Shown piece after piece: positions 27,387 through 35,120 of a DNA stretch of 64,000 bases. The translations under genes were made by a program, and so were the position numbers. The stretch's first letter is position 1; each line of letters opens with the position of its first letter. The stretch is from Brucella haematophila (GTDB lineage Bacteria > Pseudomonadota > Alphaproteobacteria > Rhizobiales > Rhizobiaceae): positions 248,001 through 312,000 of the forward strand of contig NZ_VCPE01000003.1 of the NCBI RefSeq assembly GCF_005938105.1, read 5' to 3'. The notes below the pieces were generated by a model, which saw only the letters and a list, made by a program, of their open reading frames with translations, did no database searches and had not been told where the DNA came from.

Positions 27387-28169
27387 ATGTCTGTAATTGA
27401 AGAACTATTCGGTGTGCGCGACAAAAGCGTGGTCATCACCGGTGGCAGCCGCGGCATCGGTGAGGCGATTGCCGAGATTTTTGTAAAGGCTGGCGCGCGT
27501 GTTTATATCTGCGCCCGTCGGGCGGAAGAGGTGAACGCGACCGCTGCACGCCTGTCGGAATTCGGTCATTGCAAAGGCCTTTCGGCAGATCTGTCTGCGG
27601 AAGCAGGGCGCAAGGCATTTATCGCTGATCTGTCGCAACATGAGAGCAGTCTGGATGTGCTGATCAACAATGCTGGCACCATCTGGGCGGCCCCTTTGGC
27701 CGAATATCCCGAAAGTGGATGGGACAAGGTCTTTGATCTCAATGTGAAAGGGCTTTTCTTCTTCATTCGTGACCTTGTGCCGATGCTGGCGAAGGCCGGT
27801 CGTCATGGCGCTCCAGCGCGGGTGATCAATGTTGGCTCTATTGATGCTTTTCATGTGCCCAAGCACGAAACCTATGCCTATTCATCATCGAAAGCGGCGG
27901 TGCACCATCTGTCGGCCCATCTGGCTGCACAGCTTGCGCCGCAGCATATCACCGTCAATGTCATTGCTCCCGGCTTGTTTCCGTCGAAAATGCTGGCCAA
28001 CTCACTAGAGACAAAGGGCGAAGAGGTGCTGATCGAACCGGTTCCGCTGAAGCGCCTGACGGGACCGAATGATATGGCGGGCGCCGCGATCTATCTGGCC
28101 TCCGCTGCTTCGGCCTATGTCACGGCTGCTATGATCCCCGTCGATGGCGGACTGGCAACCACACTTTAG
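27387..28169 (+). CDS. SDR family oxidoreductase
   Basis: A 260-residue classical short-chain dehydrogenase: TGGSRGIG at residues ~18-25, CARR after strand 2 (suggesting NADPH), NNAG, a catalytic Ser in NVGSIDAF, YSSSK and a C-terminal PVDGGLATTL. The substrate is unknown; RhlG-like 3-oxoacyl reductases share this layout. It starts 17 bp after the CoA-transferase gene in the same operon and precedes the racemase gene, so it probably acts on a hydroxy- or oxo-acyl intermediate. Confidence 0.85.
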   Translation: MSVIEELFGVRDKSVVITGGSRGIGEAIAEIFVKAGARVYICARRAEEVNATAARLSEFGHCKGLSADLSAEAGRKAFIADLSQHESSLDVLINNAGTIWAAPLAEYPESGWDKVFDLNVKGLFFFIRDLVPMLAKAGRHGAPARVINVGSIDAFHVPKHETYAYSSSKAAVHHLSAHLAAQLAPQHITVNVIAPGLFPSKMLANSLETKGEEVLIEPVPLKRLTGPNDMAGAAIYLASAASAYVTAAMIPVDGGLATTL

Positions 28170-28238
28170 AATGGGTTCCTCAGCGCAGGCTATGTGTTGG
28201 AGAACAGACATCTCACGGACTTCATGAGAGGAACGACT

Positions 28239-29393
28239 ATGACCGGACCACTAAAAGGCCTGCGGGTGATCGAGCTTGCCGCAATGGGTCCAGTTCCCTT
28301 CACCGGCATGTTGCTTGCCGACATGGGTGCGGAGGTGATCAGGGTGGATCGCACAGTCGATACCGATCTTGGCATCGCCCATGAAACCAGCGCTGAGCTG
28401 CGCGGGCGCAACAAACGCTCGGTTGCAATCGACCTGAAATCGCCTGAGGGACGCGGGTTGTTTCTGGAGCTGGTAGGCAAGGCCGATGTCGTGCTGGAAG
28501 GATGGCGGCCCGGCGTCGCGGATCGGCTTGGCATCGGCTATGACGCCTGCCGCGCTGTCCAACGTAAGATCATCTATGGCAAGGCGACCGGCTGGGGCTC
28601 GGACGGTCCGCTTGCCCTGACCGCCGGTCACGACATCAATTACATTGCTTTGACGGGAGCATTGTCGATGATCGGCGAGGCGGGACACGCGCCGGTGCCA
28701 CCATTAAACCTGGTGGGCGATTATGGCGGTGGTGCGATGTATCTAGCATTCGGGCTGCTCGCCGCCCATTACGAAGCACAGCGGTCAGGCGAGGGGCAGA
28801 TTGTCGATGCGGCGATGGTGGACGGCGTGACGTCGCTTTTGACGGTGTTTTACGGATTTCAAGCAGCCGGCAAACTCAATCCGGAACGAGGCGGAAATAT
28901 TCTCGATGGAGGCGCGCCTTATTATACGACCTACCAGACGCTGGATGGCGGTTGGCTGGCGGTCGGCTGTATTGAAGCGCGTTTTTACGTTGAGTTTCTC
29001 AAAGGTCTGCGTCTTGATCCGCAAAGTCTTCCGGCTCAAAATGACCGTAGTCAATGGCTCACACTGCGCCAGCGCTTTGCCGACATAATCGCCACAAAAA
29101 CGCGCGCCAATTGGGAAGTCGTTTTCGATGGCACCGATGCTTGCGTCACGCCAGTACTGAGCCTCTCAGAAGCGGCAAGCCATCCGCATAATGTGGCCCG
29201 AGGCGCGACCCAGATGTTTAATGGTGTTGCCCATCCCGCTCCCGCACCGCGTTTCTCGCGCAGTCTGGGCGAACTTGTCCTCTCTCCCCCTTCCGAAGGT
29301 GAGCAGTCGCGAGCCGTTTTGCAGGACTGGGGAATTGACGACACGCAGATCGCTGATGCTTTGGCAAAGGGTATTGTTAAGCAGCAAGTTTGA
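28239..29393 (+). CDS. Alpha-methylacyl-CoA racemase
   Basis: A 384-residue CaiB-superfamily protein with racemase rather than transferase residues: His131 in AGHDINYIALTG, Asp161 in LVGDYGGG and Glu246 in GCIEARFY. These correspond to His126, Asp156 and Glu241 of the mycobacterial enzyme MCR, all with a constant offset of five. It interconverts 2R and 2S 2-methylacyl-CoA esters so that stereospecific acyl-CoA dehydrogenases can act. Its presence indicates a 2-methyl-branched thioester in the pathway; methylsuccinyl-CoA is one candidate. AGAGGAA precedes the ATG. It is the last gene of the first operon. Confidence 0.9.
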   Translation: MTGPLKGLRVIELAAMGPVPFTGMLLADMGAEVIRVDRTVDTDLGIAHETSAELRGRNKRSVAIDLKSPEGRGLFLELVGKADVVLEGWRPGVADRLGIGYDACRAVQRKIIYGKATGWGSDGPLALTAGHDINYIALTGALSMIGEAGHAPVPPLNLVGDYGGGAMYLAFGLLAAHYEAQRSGEGQIVDAAMVDGVTSLLTVFYGFQAAGKLNPERGGNILDGGAPYYTTYQTLDGGWLAVGCIEARFYVEFLKGLRLDPQSLPAQNDRSQWLTLRQRFADIIATKTRANWEVVFDGTDACVTPVLSLSEAASHPHNVARGATQMFNGVAHPAPAPRFSRSLGELVLSPPSEGEQSRAVLQDWGIDDTQIADALAKGIVKQQV

Positions 29394-29418
29394 TTTTGCT
29401 CGTCAGGTGAATGGGAGA

Positions 29419-29437
29419 TTATAGGCGTTCCCTATAA
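29419..29437 (+). promoter_or_regulatory. Perfect LysR-type dyad, ATAGG-N5-CCTAT
   Basis: TTATAGG-cgttc-CCTATAA is a perfect 7-bp inverted repeat. It contains the island consensus and lies ~215 bp before the MaoC gene and just after the racemase gene, so the MaoC gene may have its own regulated promoter. Confidence 0.6.
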
Positions 29438-29653
29438 CACAAAACAGAAGGGTCTATGTTAGCCCCCACATTGCCTAAACATCGTTGCGGGACCGGCAGA
29501 AGTGATCGTATCGTCAAGCCACGGCCGCTTTTGATCCGGTCGATAGTCTTATCGCACGGCCTGCATATCTCGCCTTCCGTCGCAACTGGACGACTGAGCG
29601 AGGGATGAAACGTGTGCCGATCCATCAATAATTCTGCTGGAGGAGAACAGCCC

Positions 29654-30145
29654 ATGTCCGTCAATTACGAAGAACTGGCCACCGGAAAATACTATGAAGA
29701 CCTCGAACCTGGAAAAACCTATCGGCACGCTATCACGCGCACTGTAACCGAAACGGACAATCTGCTCTTTTCGGCGCTGGCCTATAATTGCGCGTGGCTG
29801 CATATGGATGAGGAATATTGCAAGACGTCCATTTACGGCAAGCGGATTGTCAATTCGCTGTTCACACTGACACTTGTGTGCGGTGTTGGCGTCAACGAAA
29901 TGACCCTTGGCACCACACTTGCCAATCTCGGCTTCACCGATGTGAAATTTCCGAAGCCGGTTTTCTTCGGCGATACGATTTACTCCGAAACGGAGGTTAT
30001 TTCGAAGCGTGAATCGAAGTCTCGTCCGGGCACTGGCATTGTCGAATTTGAACTACGCGGCATCAATCAACGCAGTGAGCTGGTCGTCTCGCTGCGCCGT
30101 ACTGGCTTGATGCTCAAGCGCCCGGTCAAGGTTGAAGCTGCCTGA
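29654..30145 (+). CDS. MaoC-family enoyl-CoA hydratase-like protein
   Basis: A 163-residue single hot-dog protein: TRTVTETDNLLFSALAYN, CAWLHMDEEY, RIVNSLFTL, LGFTDVKFPKPVFFGDTIY. The D-x4-H dyad of (R)-specific hydratases appears as Asn45-x4-His50, as I recall for the MaoC subgroup working on dicarboxyl-CoA esters such as itaconyl- or mesaconyl-CoA. It may hydrate an unsaturated CoA ester in parallel with the HTD2-type protein upstream. GGAGGAGAA lies just before the ATG; an upstream in-frame start has no such site. A strong bidirectional terminator follows. Confidence 0.85.
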   Translation: MSVNYEELATGKYYEDLEPGKTYRHAITRTVTETDNLLFSALAYNCAWLHMDEEYCKTSIYGKRIVNSLFTLTLVCGVGVNEMTLGTTLANLGFTDVKFPKPVFFGDTIYSETEVISKRESKSRPGTGIVEFELRGINQRSELVVSLRRTGLMLKRPVKVEAA

Positions 30146-30240
30146 TAACAAGCTGCGAGAAGCAATCTGCTGTCTCGCAATGGTGCAAGCTTTCCCCGCT
30201 ATCGTAATGTGGCTGCCAAGCCATATGAAGGACACACCCA

Positions 30241-30278
30241 AAACTGCCGGGATCGACTTTCCGATCCCGGCAGTTTTT
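30241..30278. terminator. Bidirectional rho-independent terminator
   Basis: A perfect 15-bp stem (AAACTGCCGGGATCG and its complement) with a six-base loop and a T run. It separates the convergent MaoC and hydrolase genes and can act on both strands. Confidence 0.85.
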
Positions 30279-30298
30279 AAGAACAGAATTGTCCGATT

Positions 30299-31192
30299 TC
30301 AGGAAGGCGCTGACGCCAGACGCGCGTCATCTCGTAATGCACGCGCGAAGTTCAATATCTCGGTGATGAACGGATCATTGTCTTCGCCCTGCACCATGTG
30401 CCCCGCGCCCTTGATGCAGATGTATCTTCCATTGCGGGCGATGTTCAGAAAGTCCCGCGCCCCTTCCTCGGAGAGAAAGTCCGAATGCTCTCCGCGCAGC
30501 AGCAAGACCGGCCTTTCGATCCGCGCCAATGCATCCGACAATCTGCTGCGCCGTCCCTCCAGTTCGGCGGTTCGGCTGGCAAGCAGACGCGGATCCCAGT
30601 GCCAGCGCAGACGACCATCCGGCGTCTGCCGCAGGCTGCGGACCAATCCACGTCCTGGCTGGCGCGGCGGTTCACCGCGATAATGGGCAACGGCAAGTGC
30701 CACCGCTTCAAGATTTTCATAACCATCGGGCGCTGAACTCATGAAGGAGCGGATGCGATTGAAACCCTTCTCCTCGGTCATGGGCGCAACATCGAGAAGC
30801 ACAAGTCCAGCGACTTCTAGTCCGGCGCCTGCCGCGACTATTCCCGTCATTCCACCCATGGACGCGCCGACCAGAATCGGCTTGCGAATGTGGAGTTTCG
30901 AGAGGATCGTTTCCAGATCAATTGTGAGTTTCAGCTGGCCATAGTCGCCTATTGGGCACCAGTCACTGTCGCCGTGCCCGCGTGCATCGAACGTGGTGAC
31001 ACTGAACCCGGCATCAACAAGTTTTCGGGCAATCCCGTCCCATGAAGCGCGCATCTGGCCGCCCCCATGAAGCAGAACCAATGCAGGGCTGTTTACGTCA
31101 CCATAACGATCATAGGCGATGCTCAGACCGTCACGCGTTTCAATATACCCATGCGGTTCCGGGGTTCCCTCAAGCCGCTGGCCTGCACTCAT
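30299..31192 (-). CDS. Alpha/beta hydrolase
   Basis: A 297-residue alpha/beta-hydrolase fold enzyme: LVLLHGGGQMRASWD oxyanion segment, FDARGHGDSDW, nucleophile Ser111 in VGASMGG, Asp238 in GEHSDF and His265 in GAGHMVQGED. It is cytoplasmic, with no signal peptide. The family includes meta-cleavage and lactone or ester hydrolases; the substrate is unknown. The start is set at the ATG preceded by GAGGAGAG; an upstream in-frame start lacks a site. It is second in a two-gene unit after the SnoaL-like gene, beyond a terminator, so it may act early on the growth substrate rather than in beta-oxidation. Confidence 0.88.
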   Translation of the reverse strand: MSAGQRLEGTPEPHGYIETRDGLSIAYDRYGDVNSPALVLLHGGGQMRASWDGIARKLVDAGFSVTTFDARGHGDSDWCPIGDYGQLKLTIDLETILSKLHIRKPILVGASMGGMTGIVAAGAGLEVAGLVLLDVAPMTEEKGFNRIRSFMSSAPDGYENLEAVALAVAHYRGEPPRQPGRGLVRSLRQTPDGRLRWHWDPRLLASRTAELEGRRSRLSDALARIERPVLLLRGEHSDFLSEEGARDFLNIARNGRYICIKGAGHMVQGEDNDPFITEILNFARALRDDARLASAPS

Positions 31193-31227
31193 CACACTCT
31201 CCTCGGTAAGTGGCCGCGTCACTGCAC

Positions 31228-31761
31228 CTATTGCGTCGCGATTTTCGCACGAAAGGCGATGGCCGGGTCATTGCTGTCCCGCCGTCCGCGACTGCCATTC
31301 ATTGGCGGCTCGCTGCCATCGGCAATCAGCTTCTGGGTCAGATCGTAAACAACCATTCGGTTGGCGACCCGCCAGTTGTTTTCGCGCTTTTGAAAATGAT
31401 CGAGGTAGCGACCGACGATCAGATCATCGCGGCTTGTTATGTCGGGCTCGGGGTCGTCCTGACGCTTCATGGCCACAAAATAGGTCTCGACAAAAGCATT
31501 CTCCGTATTGATCCAGTCGATCATAATGTTGCCCAAAAAATGCACGGAACGTCTGGTCGCTGCATGGCGCGCATCCACCCATTCAATGAAGCCATCTCGG
31601 CCTCCACTATAGGTGCCATGCTGATCGGTTGCGTCTTCATGATAGCAGTCGCGGACAGTTTTCCAGTCCTTGCGGTCCACTGAACGTGCGTAACGCGCCA
31701 GTTCGTTACGAATTGTTGCTTCCGCTTCCAAGCGGATCAGCCGTAGTTCCAGATCTGTCAT
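31228..31761 (-). CDS. SnoaL/NTF2-like protein
   Basis: A 177-residue protein of the cone-shaped NTF2-like fold: EATIRNELARYARSVDRKDW, then CYHEDATDQHGTYSG, AFVETYFVAMKR and RENNWRVANRMVVYDL. This matches the SnoaL_4 group often found beside catabolic dehydrogenases and hydrolases as isomerases, dehydratases or hydroxylating-enzyme partners. The active-site pocket cannot be assigned. A second SnoaL-like gene in this window (55741) has similar DxHG and WRIAARV segments. It is 35 bp upstream of the hydrolase gene on the same strand. Confidence 0.8.
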   Translation of the reverse strand: MTDLELRLIRLEAEATIRNELARYARSVDRKDWKTVRDCYHEDATDQHGTYSGGRDGFIEWVDARHAATRRSVHFLGNIMIDWINTENAFVETYFVAMKRQDDPEPDITSRDDLIVGRYLDHFQKRENNWRVANRMVVYDLTQKLIADGSEPPMNGSRGRRDSNDPAIAFRAKIATQ

Positions 31762-31781
31762 AGCGGCCTCCCTCCGGCATT

Positions 31782-31812
31782 AAAAAAGGCTGGCCCGCAG
31801 ACAATGCGGGCC
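31782..31812 (-). terminator. Rho-independent terminator on the minus strand
   Basis: A perfect 8-bp stem, GGCCCGCA and complement around a five-base loop, followed on the minus strand by AGCC and six T. It ends the citE-acs-acd-thl-ech unit and separates it from the SnoaL-hydrolase pair. Confidence 0.8.
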
Positions 31813-31830
31813 TTACGCTGAATTTGAGGA

Positions 31831-32637
31831 TTAAGCTTCCCGCACGAAGACAGGTGCTCGCTTCTCCCGATGGGAGGCGACGCCTTCCATAACATCGGGG
31901 CCCGAGACACCGATGAATTCGTAGCCGAGCGACGCTTCGAAGATTCCTGCGTTCTGGCGGTACCACATATTCATCGAGTGCTTCGTGAAGGCGATCGATT
32001 CCTGCGCGCCGAAGCTGAGCTTTCGGGCGACATCGCGTGCTGTTTCCAAAAGCTTGTCTTCGTCAACCGACATCGAAACAAGGCCATAATCATCGGCCTG
32101 CTGGCCGGTGATCTTGTCACACGTGAAAAGCAGATACTTGGCTTTTGCCATTCCGCACAGCAATGGCCAGACCATTGCCGCATGATCGCCAGCTGCGATC
32201 CCTAGCCGTGTGTGGCCATCAACGATTTTCGCATTCTTGGCGGCGATCGAAATGTCGGCCATTAATGCGATGACCAGACCTGCACCAACTGCTGCGCCGT
32301 GAATGGCCGAAATGATCGGCTTGCTGCAGTTGATCATGTTATAGAACAGGTCGCGGCTTTCACGCAGAACCTTGATTCGTGTTGCATAATCTCGGTTCTG
32401 CGCTTCGATAAGCGCAAAATCACCGCCCGCTGAAAAGGCTTTGCCCGCACCGCGCACCAGTGCTACGCGAACTTTCGGATCGCGGTCGATGTCACGCCAG
32501 ATTTCAGGAATATCGGTGTGAAGCTTTTCGTCCACAGCATTCAGATTGGGGCCATCGAAGATGATTTCGAGAACGCCAGGCACGTTTTCTTCGAACTTCA
32601 TCGCGTGGCTATATTTAGCTTGATAGTGCTTGATCAC
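31831..32637 (-). CDS. Enoyl-CoA hydratase/isomerase (crotonase family)
   Basis: A 268-residue crotonase: [17 protein letters not shown] forms the first oxyanion element, [18 protein letters not shown] the second, then [20 protein letters not shown]. The last segment has the LGIxAGD variant common in short-chain 2-enoyl-CoA hydratases in place of a Glu-containing loop, so hydration rather than another crotonase reaction cannot be proved. It is the last gene of the beta-oxidation operon, 19 bp after the thiolase stop, and would hydrate the product of the acyl-CoA dehydrogenase. Confidence 0.88.
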   Translation of the reverse strand: MIKHYQAKYSHAMKFEENVPGVLEIIFDGPNLNAVDEKLHTDIPEIWRDIDRDPKVRVALVRGAGKAFSAGGDFALIEAQNRDYATRIKVLRESRDLFYNMINCSKPIISAIHGAAVGAGLVIALMADISIAAKNAKIVDGHTRLGIAAGDHAAMVWPLLCGMAKAKYLLFTCDKITGQQADDYGLVSMSVDEDKLLETARDVARKLSFGAQESIAFTKHSMNMWYRQNAGIFEASLGYEFIGVSGPDVMEGVASHREKRAPVFVREA

Positions 32638-32656
32638 TGTCTGTCCTCCGGAATTC

Positions 32657-33871
32657 TTATATTTTGGTTCGCTCGAAAATGGCCGTCAGACCCTGACCGC
32701 CGCCGATGCACATCGTCTCGAGCGCGTAACGGCCATCGCGACGTTCCAGTTCGCGCAGCATGGTCGCAAGAATACGCACACCGGTTGCGCCTACCGGATG
32801 GCCAAGCGAAATGCCGGAACCATTCACGTTGAGCCGTTCGAAATCGGCCTTGGTCAGCTTCCACTCACGCGTGCAGGCGAGCACCTGTGCGGCAAAAGCT
32901 TCGTTCAATTCGATAAGGTCCATGTCCGTCATGGCGAGACCAGCACGCGCCAGTGCCTTTTCCGAGGAAGGGACTGGACCAATGCCCATGCGGGAGGGTT
33001 CGACACCAGCTGCTGCCCAGGTCACGAGTTTTGCGAGCGGGCGCAGACCGATCGCCTTTGCTTTTTCCAATGTCGTCACGATGCATGCGGCCGCTGCATC
33101 GTTTTGCCCTGATGCATTGCCAGCCGTGACCGTCGCGTCAGCGTCATACTTCAACATCACGGCTTTCAATGCTGAGAGCGAGGCGATGGTCGTATCGGCG
33201 CGTGGATGTTCGTCTTGTTCAAATAGAACGGCGCCCTTGCGCGTCTTGATTTCGACTGGAACGATCTCTTCGGCAAAGATGTCGGACTCGATCGCCTTGA
33301 TCGCCTTGGCGTGAGAGTTTGCGGCGAATTCGTCCTGCTCTTCGCGTGGTATCGAATATTCGCGCCGCAAATTTTCGGCCGTTTCGAGCATGCCGCCCGG
33401 CACGGGGTAATATTTCCCGCCAGCCGTGATGCGCCCGCGCGCGATACGGTCCCAGAATGGCTGGCTGTCGCCCTTGAGGCCAAATCGCCCGCCCAGAACG
33501 TAGTGTTCCGCCTGACTCATGCTTTCCGCGCCGCCTGCAATCACCAGATCGGCGATCCCTGTCTGTACACGCATGGCGGCGTCGATCACGGCTTGCAGGC
33601 CTGATCCGCAACGGCGGTCGAGCTGTAATCCGGGAACCGAAATATCAAGCCCAGCATCCAGCGCCGCAACTCTGCCAATCGCCGGAGCCTCACCATTGGG
33701 ATAACATTGGCCGAAGATGACATCGTCAACATCGCCTGAGGTAATCCCTGAGCGAGCGACAAGCGCTTTCACAACGGCCGCAGCCAAATCGGCGGTGGGG
33801 ATGTCTTTCAACGTGCCGCCATAACGCCCGACGGGCGTGCGGAGCGGCTCACAGATATAGGCGTCGCGCAT
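32657..33871 (-). CDS. Acetyl-CoA acyltransferase (thiolase)
   Basis: A 404-residue thiolase with a complete active site: Cys88 in LDRRCGSGLQAV, His358 in GISLGHPVGATG and Cys388 in ETMCIGGGQG; the His-Cys spacing of 30 equals that of Zoogloea thiolase. NEAFAAQVLA is also conserved. It cleaves a 3-oxoacyl-CoA to acetyl-CoA plus a shortened acyl-CoA. The start MRDAYICEPLRTPVGRYGG gives the family N-terminus; an in-frame start 54 bases upstream is unlikely. It lies between the acyl-CoA dehydrogenase and enoyl-CoA hydratase genes in a classical beta-oxidation operon. Confidence 0.94.
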   Translation of the reverse strand: MRDAYICEPLRTPVGRYGGTLKDIPTADLAAAVVKALVARSGITSGDVDDVIFGQCYPNGEAPAIGRVAALDAGLDISVPGLQLDRRCGSGLQAVIDAAMRVQTGIADLVIAGGAESMSQAEHYVLGGRFGLKGDSQPFWDRIARGRITAGGKYYPVPGGMLETAENLRREYSIPREEQDEFAANSHAKAIKAIESDIFAEEIVPVEIKTRKGAVLFEQDEHPRADTTIASLSALKAVMLKYDADATVTAGNASGQNDAAAACIVTTLEKAKAIGLRPLAKLVTWAAAGVEPSRMGIGPVPSSEKALARAGLAMTDMDLIELNEAFAAQVLACTREWKLTKADFERLNVNGSGISLGHPVGATGVRILATMLRELERRDGRYALETMCIGGGQGLTAIFERTKI

Positions 33872-33903
33872 AACATACCTTGGATGAGGTTGGATGGTCG
33901 TAT

Positions 33904-33923
33904 GGGGGCCTTGTGTGGCCCCC
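33904..33923. other. Intergenic hairpin between thiolase and acyl-CoA dehydrogenase genes
   Basis: GGGGGCC-ttgtgt-GGCCCCC, a perfect 7-bp GC stem without a T run. It may reduce downstream expression or protect mRNA 3' ends in the operon. Confidence 0.5.
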
Positions 33924-33936
33924 ACAATTGATGAGG

Positions 33937-35106
33937 TTAGTAAGATTTCGGCAGGCCGAGAACCTTGTCGGAGATGAAGTTCAGAACCATCTGCTGGCTG
34001 ATCGGAGCGATCTTCAGATGGCGGGATTCCTTCCAGTAACGCTCGACGTGATATTCGGTGGCCATGCTGTAGCCGCCGTGAAACTGCATGGCGCAGTCAG
34101 CAGCATTGAAGCCTGCTTCCGAACCCAGAAACTTGGAGGCGTTGGCCTCGGGGCCGCAGGGCAAGCCTTCGTCGAATAGGCGGGCAGCTTTCTGCGCCAT
34201 CAGTTCGGCAGCCTCCAGACGGATCCACGCATCGGCCAGCGGATGGGCAACAGCCTGGTTCTTGCCGATCTGGCGATCGAACACGACGCGATCCTTTGCG
34301 TATTGTACCGTGAGGTTCAGAGCACCTCGGCCAAGGCCGATGGCGGTGAAGGCCACAGCAATACGCTCCGGATTCAAGCCATCGAGCAGGCACCGGAAGC
34401 CCTTGCCTTCTTCGCCGATGATTTCGCCCTCGAAAACTTCGAAATCGTCAAAGACCATTTCATTGCTGTCAACGGCATTGCGCATGATCTTGTCGATACG
34501 ATTGATCTCGACGCCCTTTTTGCCCTTCAGTCGGGTCAGAAACAGGGTCATCCCATCATAGGGACGTTCAGGATTGCGTGGCGCAGTGCGCGTCAACAAC
34601 AGGATGCGGTCGGCGTTTTTCGCATTCGAAATCCACACCTTGCGGCCATTGACGAGATAGCGCCCGTTGCCTGCCTTTTTTGCGAAGGTCGAAAGACGCG
34701 ACGTGTCGACACCATTGTCCGGTTCCGACACGCCGAAGCACATCATCTCTTCGCCGCTTGCCAGTTTCGGCAAGAATTCCTGTTTGATTTCTTCCGAACC
34801 GTGATGAATGATTGGGCCCGGAGGGAAGACATAGTACTGCAGAACCGAATTGCCGTTGAAGCCGCAACGTTGACCCAATTCGTTCAGGACGATGCCAACT
34901 TCCTGCATGCCAAGGCCCATGCCGCCATATTGCTCGGGCATGAAAATGCCGAGCCAGCCGCCATCGGCGAGCGCTTGCTTGAAGTCCCAGGGATATTCCT
35001 TGTTCTTGTCCTTTTTGCTCCAATAATCGTTACCGAACTGATCGGCGATCTTGCGGATCGACTCGCGTATCAGGTCTAGCTCTGATGTGTCCAATGCCAT
35101 GCGCAT
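33937..35106 (-). CDS. Acyl-CoA dehydrogenase
   Basis: A 389-residue flavoprotein: PEQYGGMGLGMQEVGIVLNE, CFGVSEPDNGVDTSRL (FAD/substrate loop), VNGRKVWISNAKNADRI and QFHGGYSMATEYHVERYW. The usual C-terminal YEG(T)xE glutamate is absent (LKIAPISQQMVL there); GLNPERIAVAF carries a Glu at the helix-G position used by isovaleryl-CoA dehydrogenase. That points to a branched or otherwise unusual acyl-CoA (inference). Electrons would go to the island's ETF. Normal length. It is 14 bp downstream of the CoA ligase gene. Confidence 0.9.
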   Translation of the reverse strand: MRMALDTSELDLIRESIRKIADQFGNDYWSKKDKNKEYPWDFKQALADGGWLGIFMPEQYGGMGLGMQEVGIVLNELGQRCGFNGNSVLQYYVFPPGPIIHHGSEEIKQEFLPKLASGEEMMCFGVSEPDNGVDTSRLSTFAKKAGNGRYLVNGRKVWISNAKNADRILLLTRTAPRNPERPYDGMTLFLTRLKGKKGVEINRIDKIMRNAVDSNEMVFDDFEVFEGEIIGEEGKGFRCLLDGLNPERIAVAFTAIGLGRGALNLTVQYAKDRVVFDRQIGKNQAVAHPLADAWIRLEAAELMAQKAARLFDEGLPCGPEANASKFLGSEAGFNAADCAMQFHGGYSMATEYHVERYWKESRHLKIAPISQQMVLNFISDKVLGLPKSY

Positions 35107-35120
35107 TACTCCGTTTTCGG

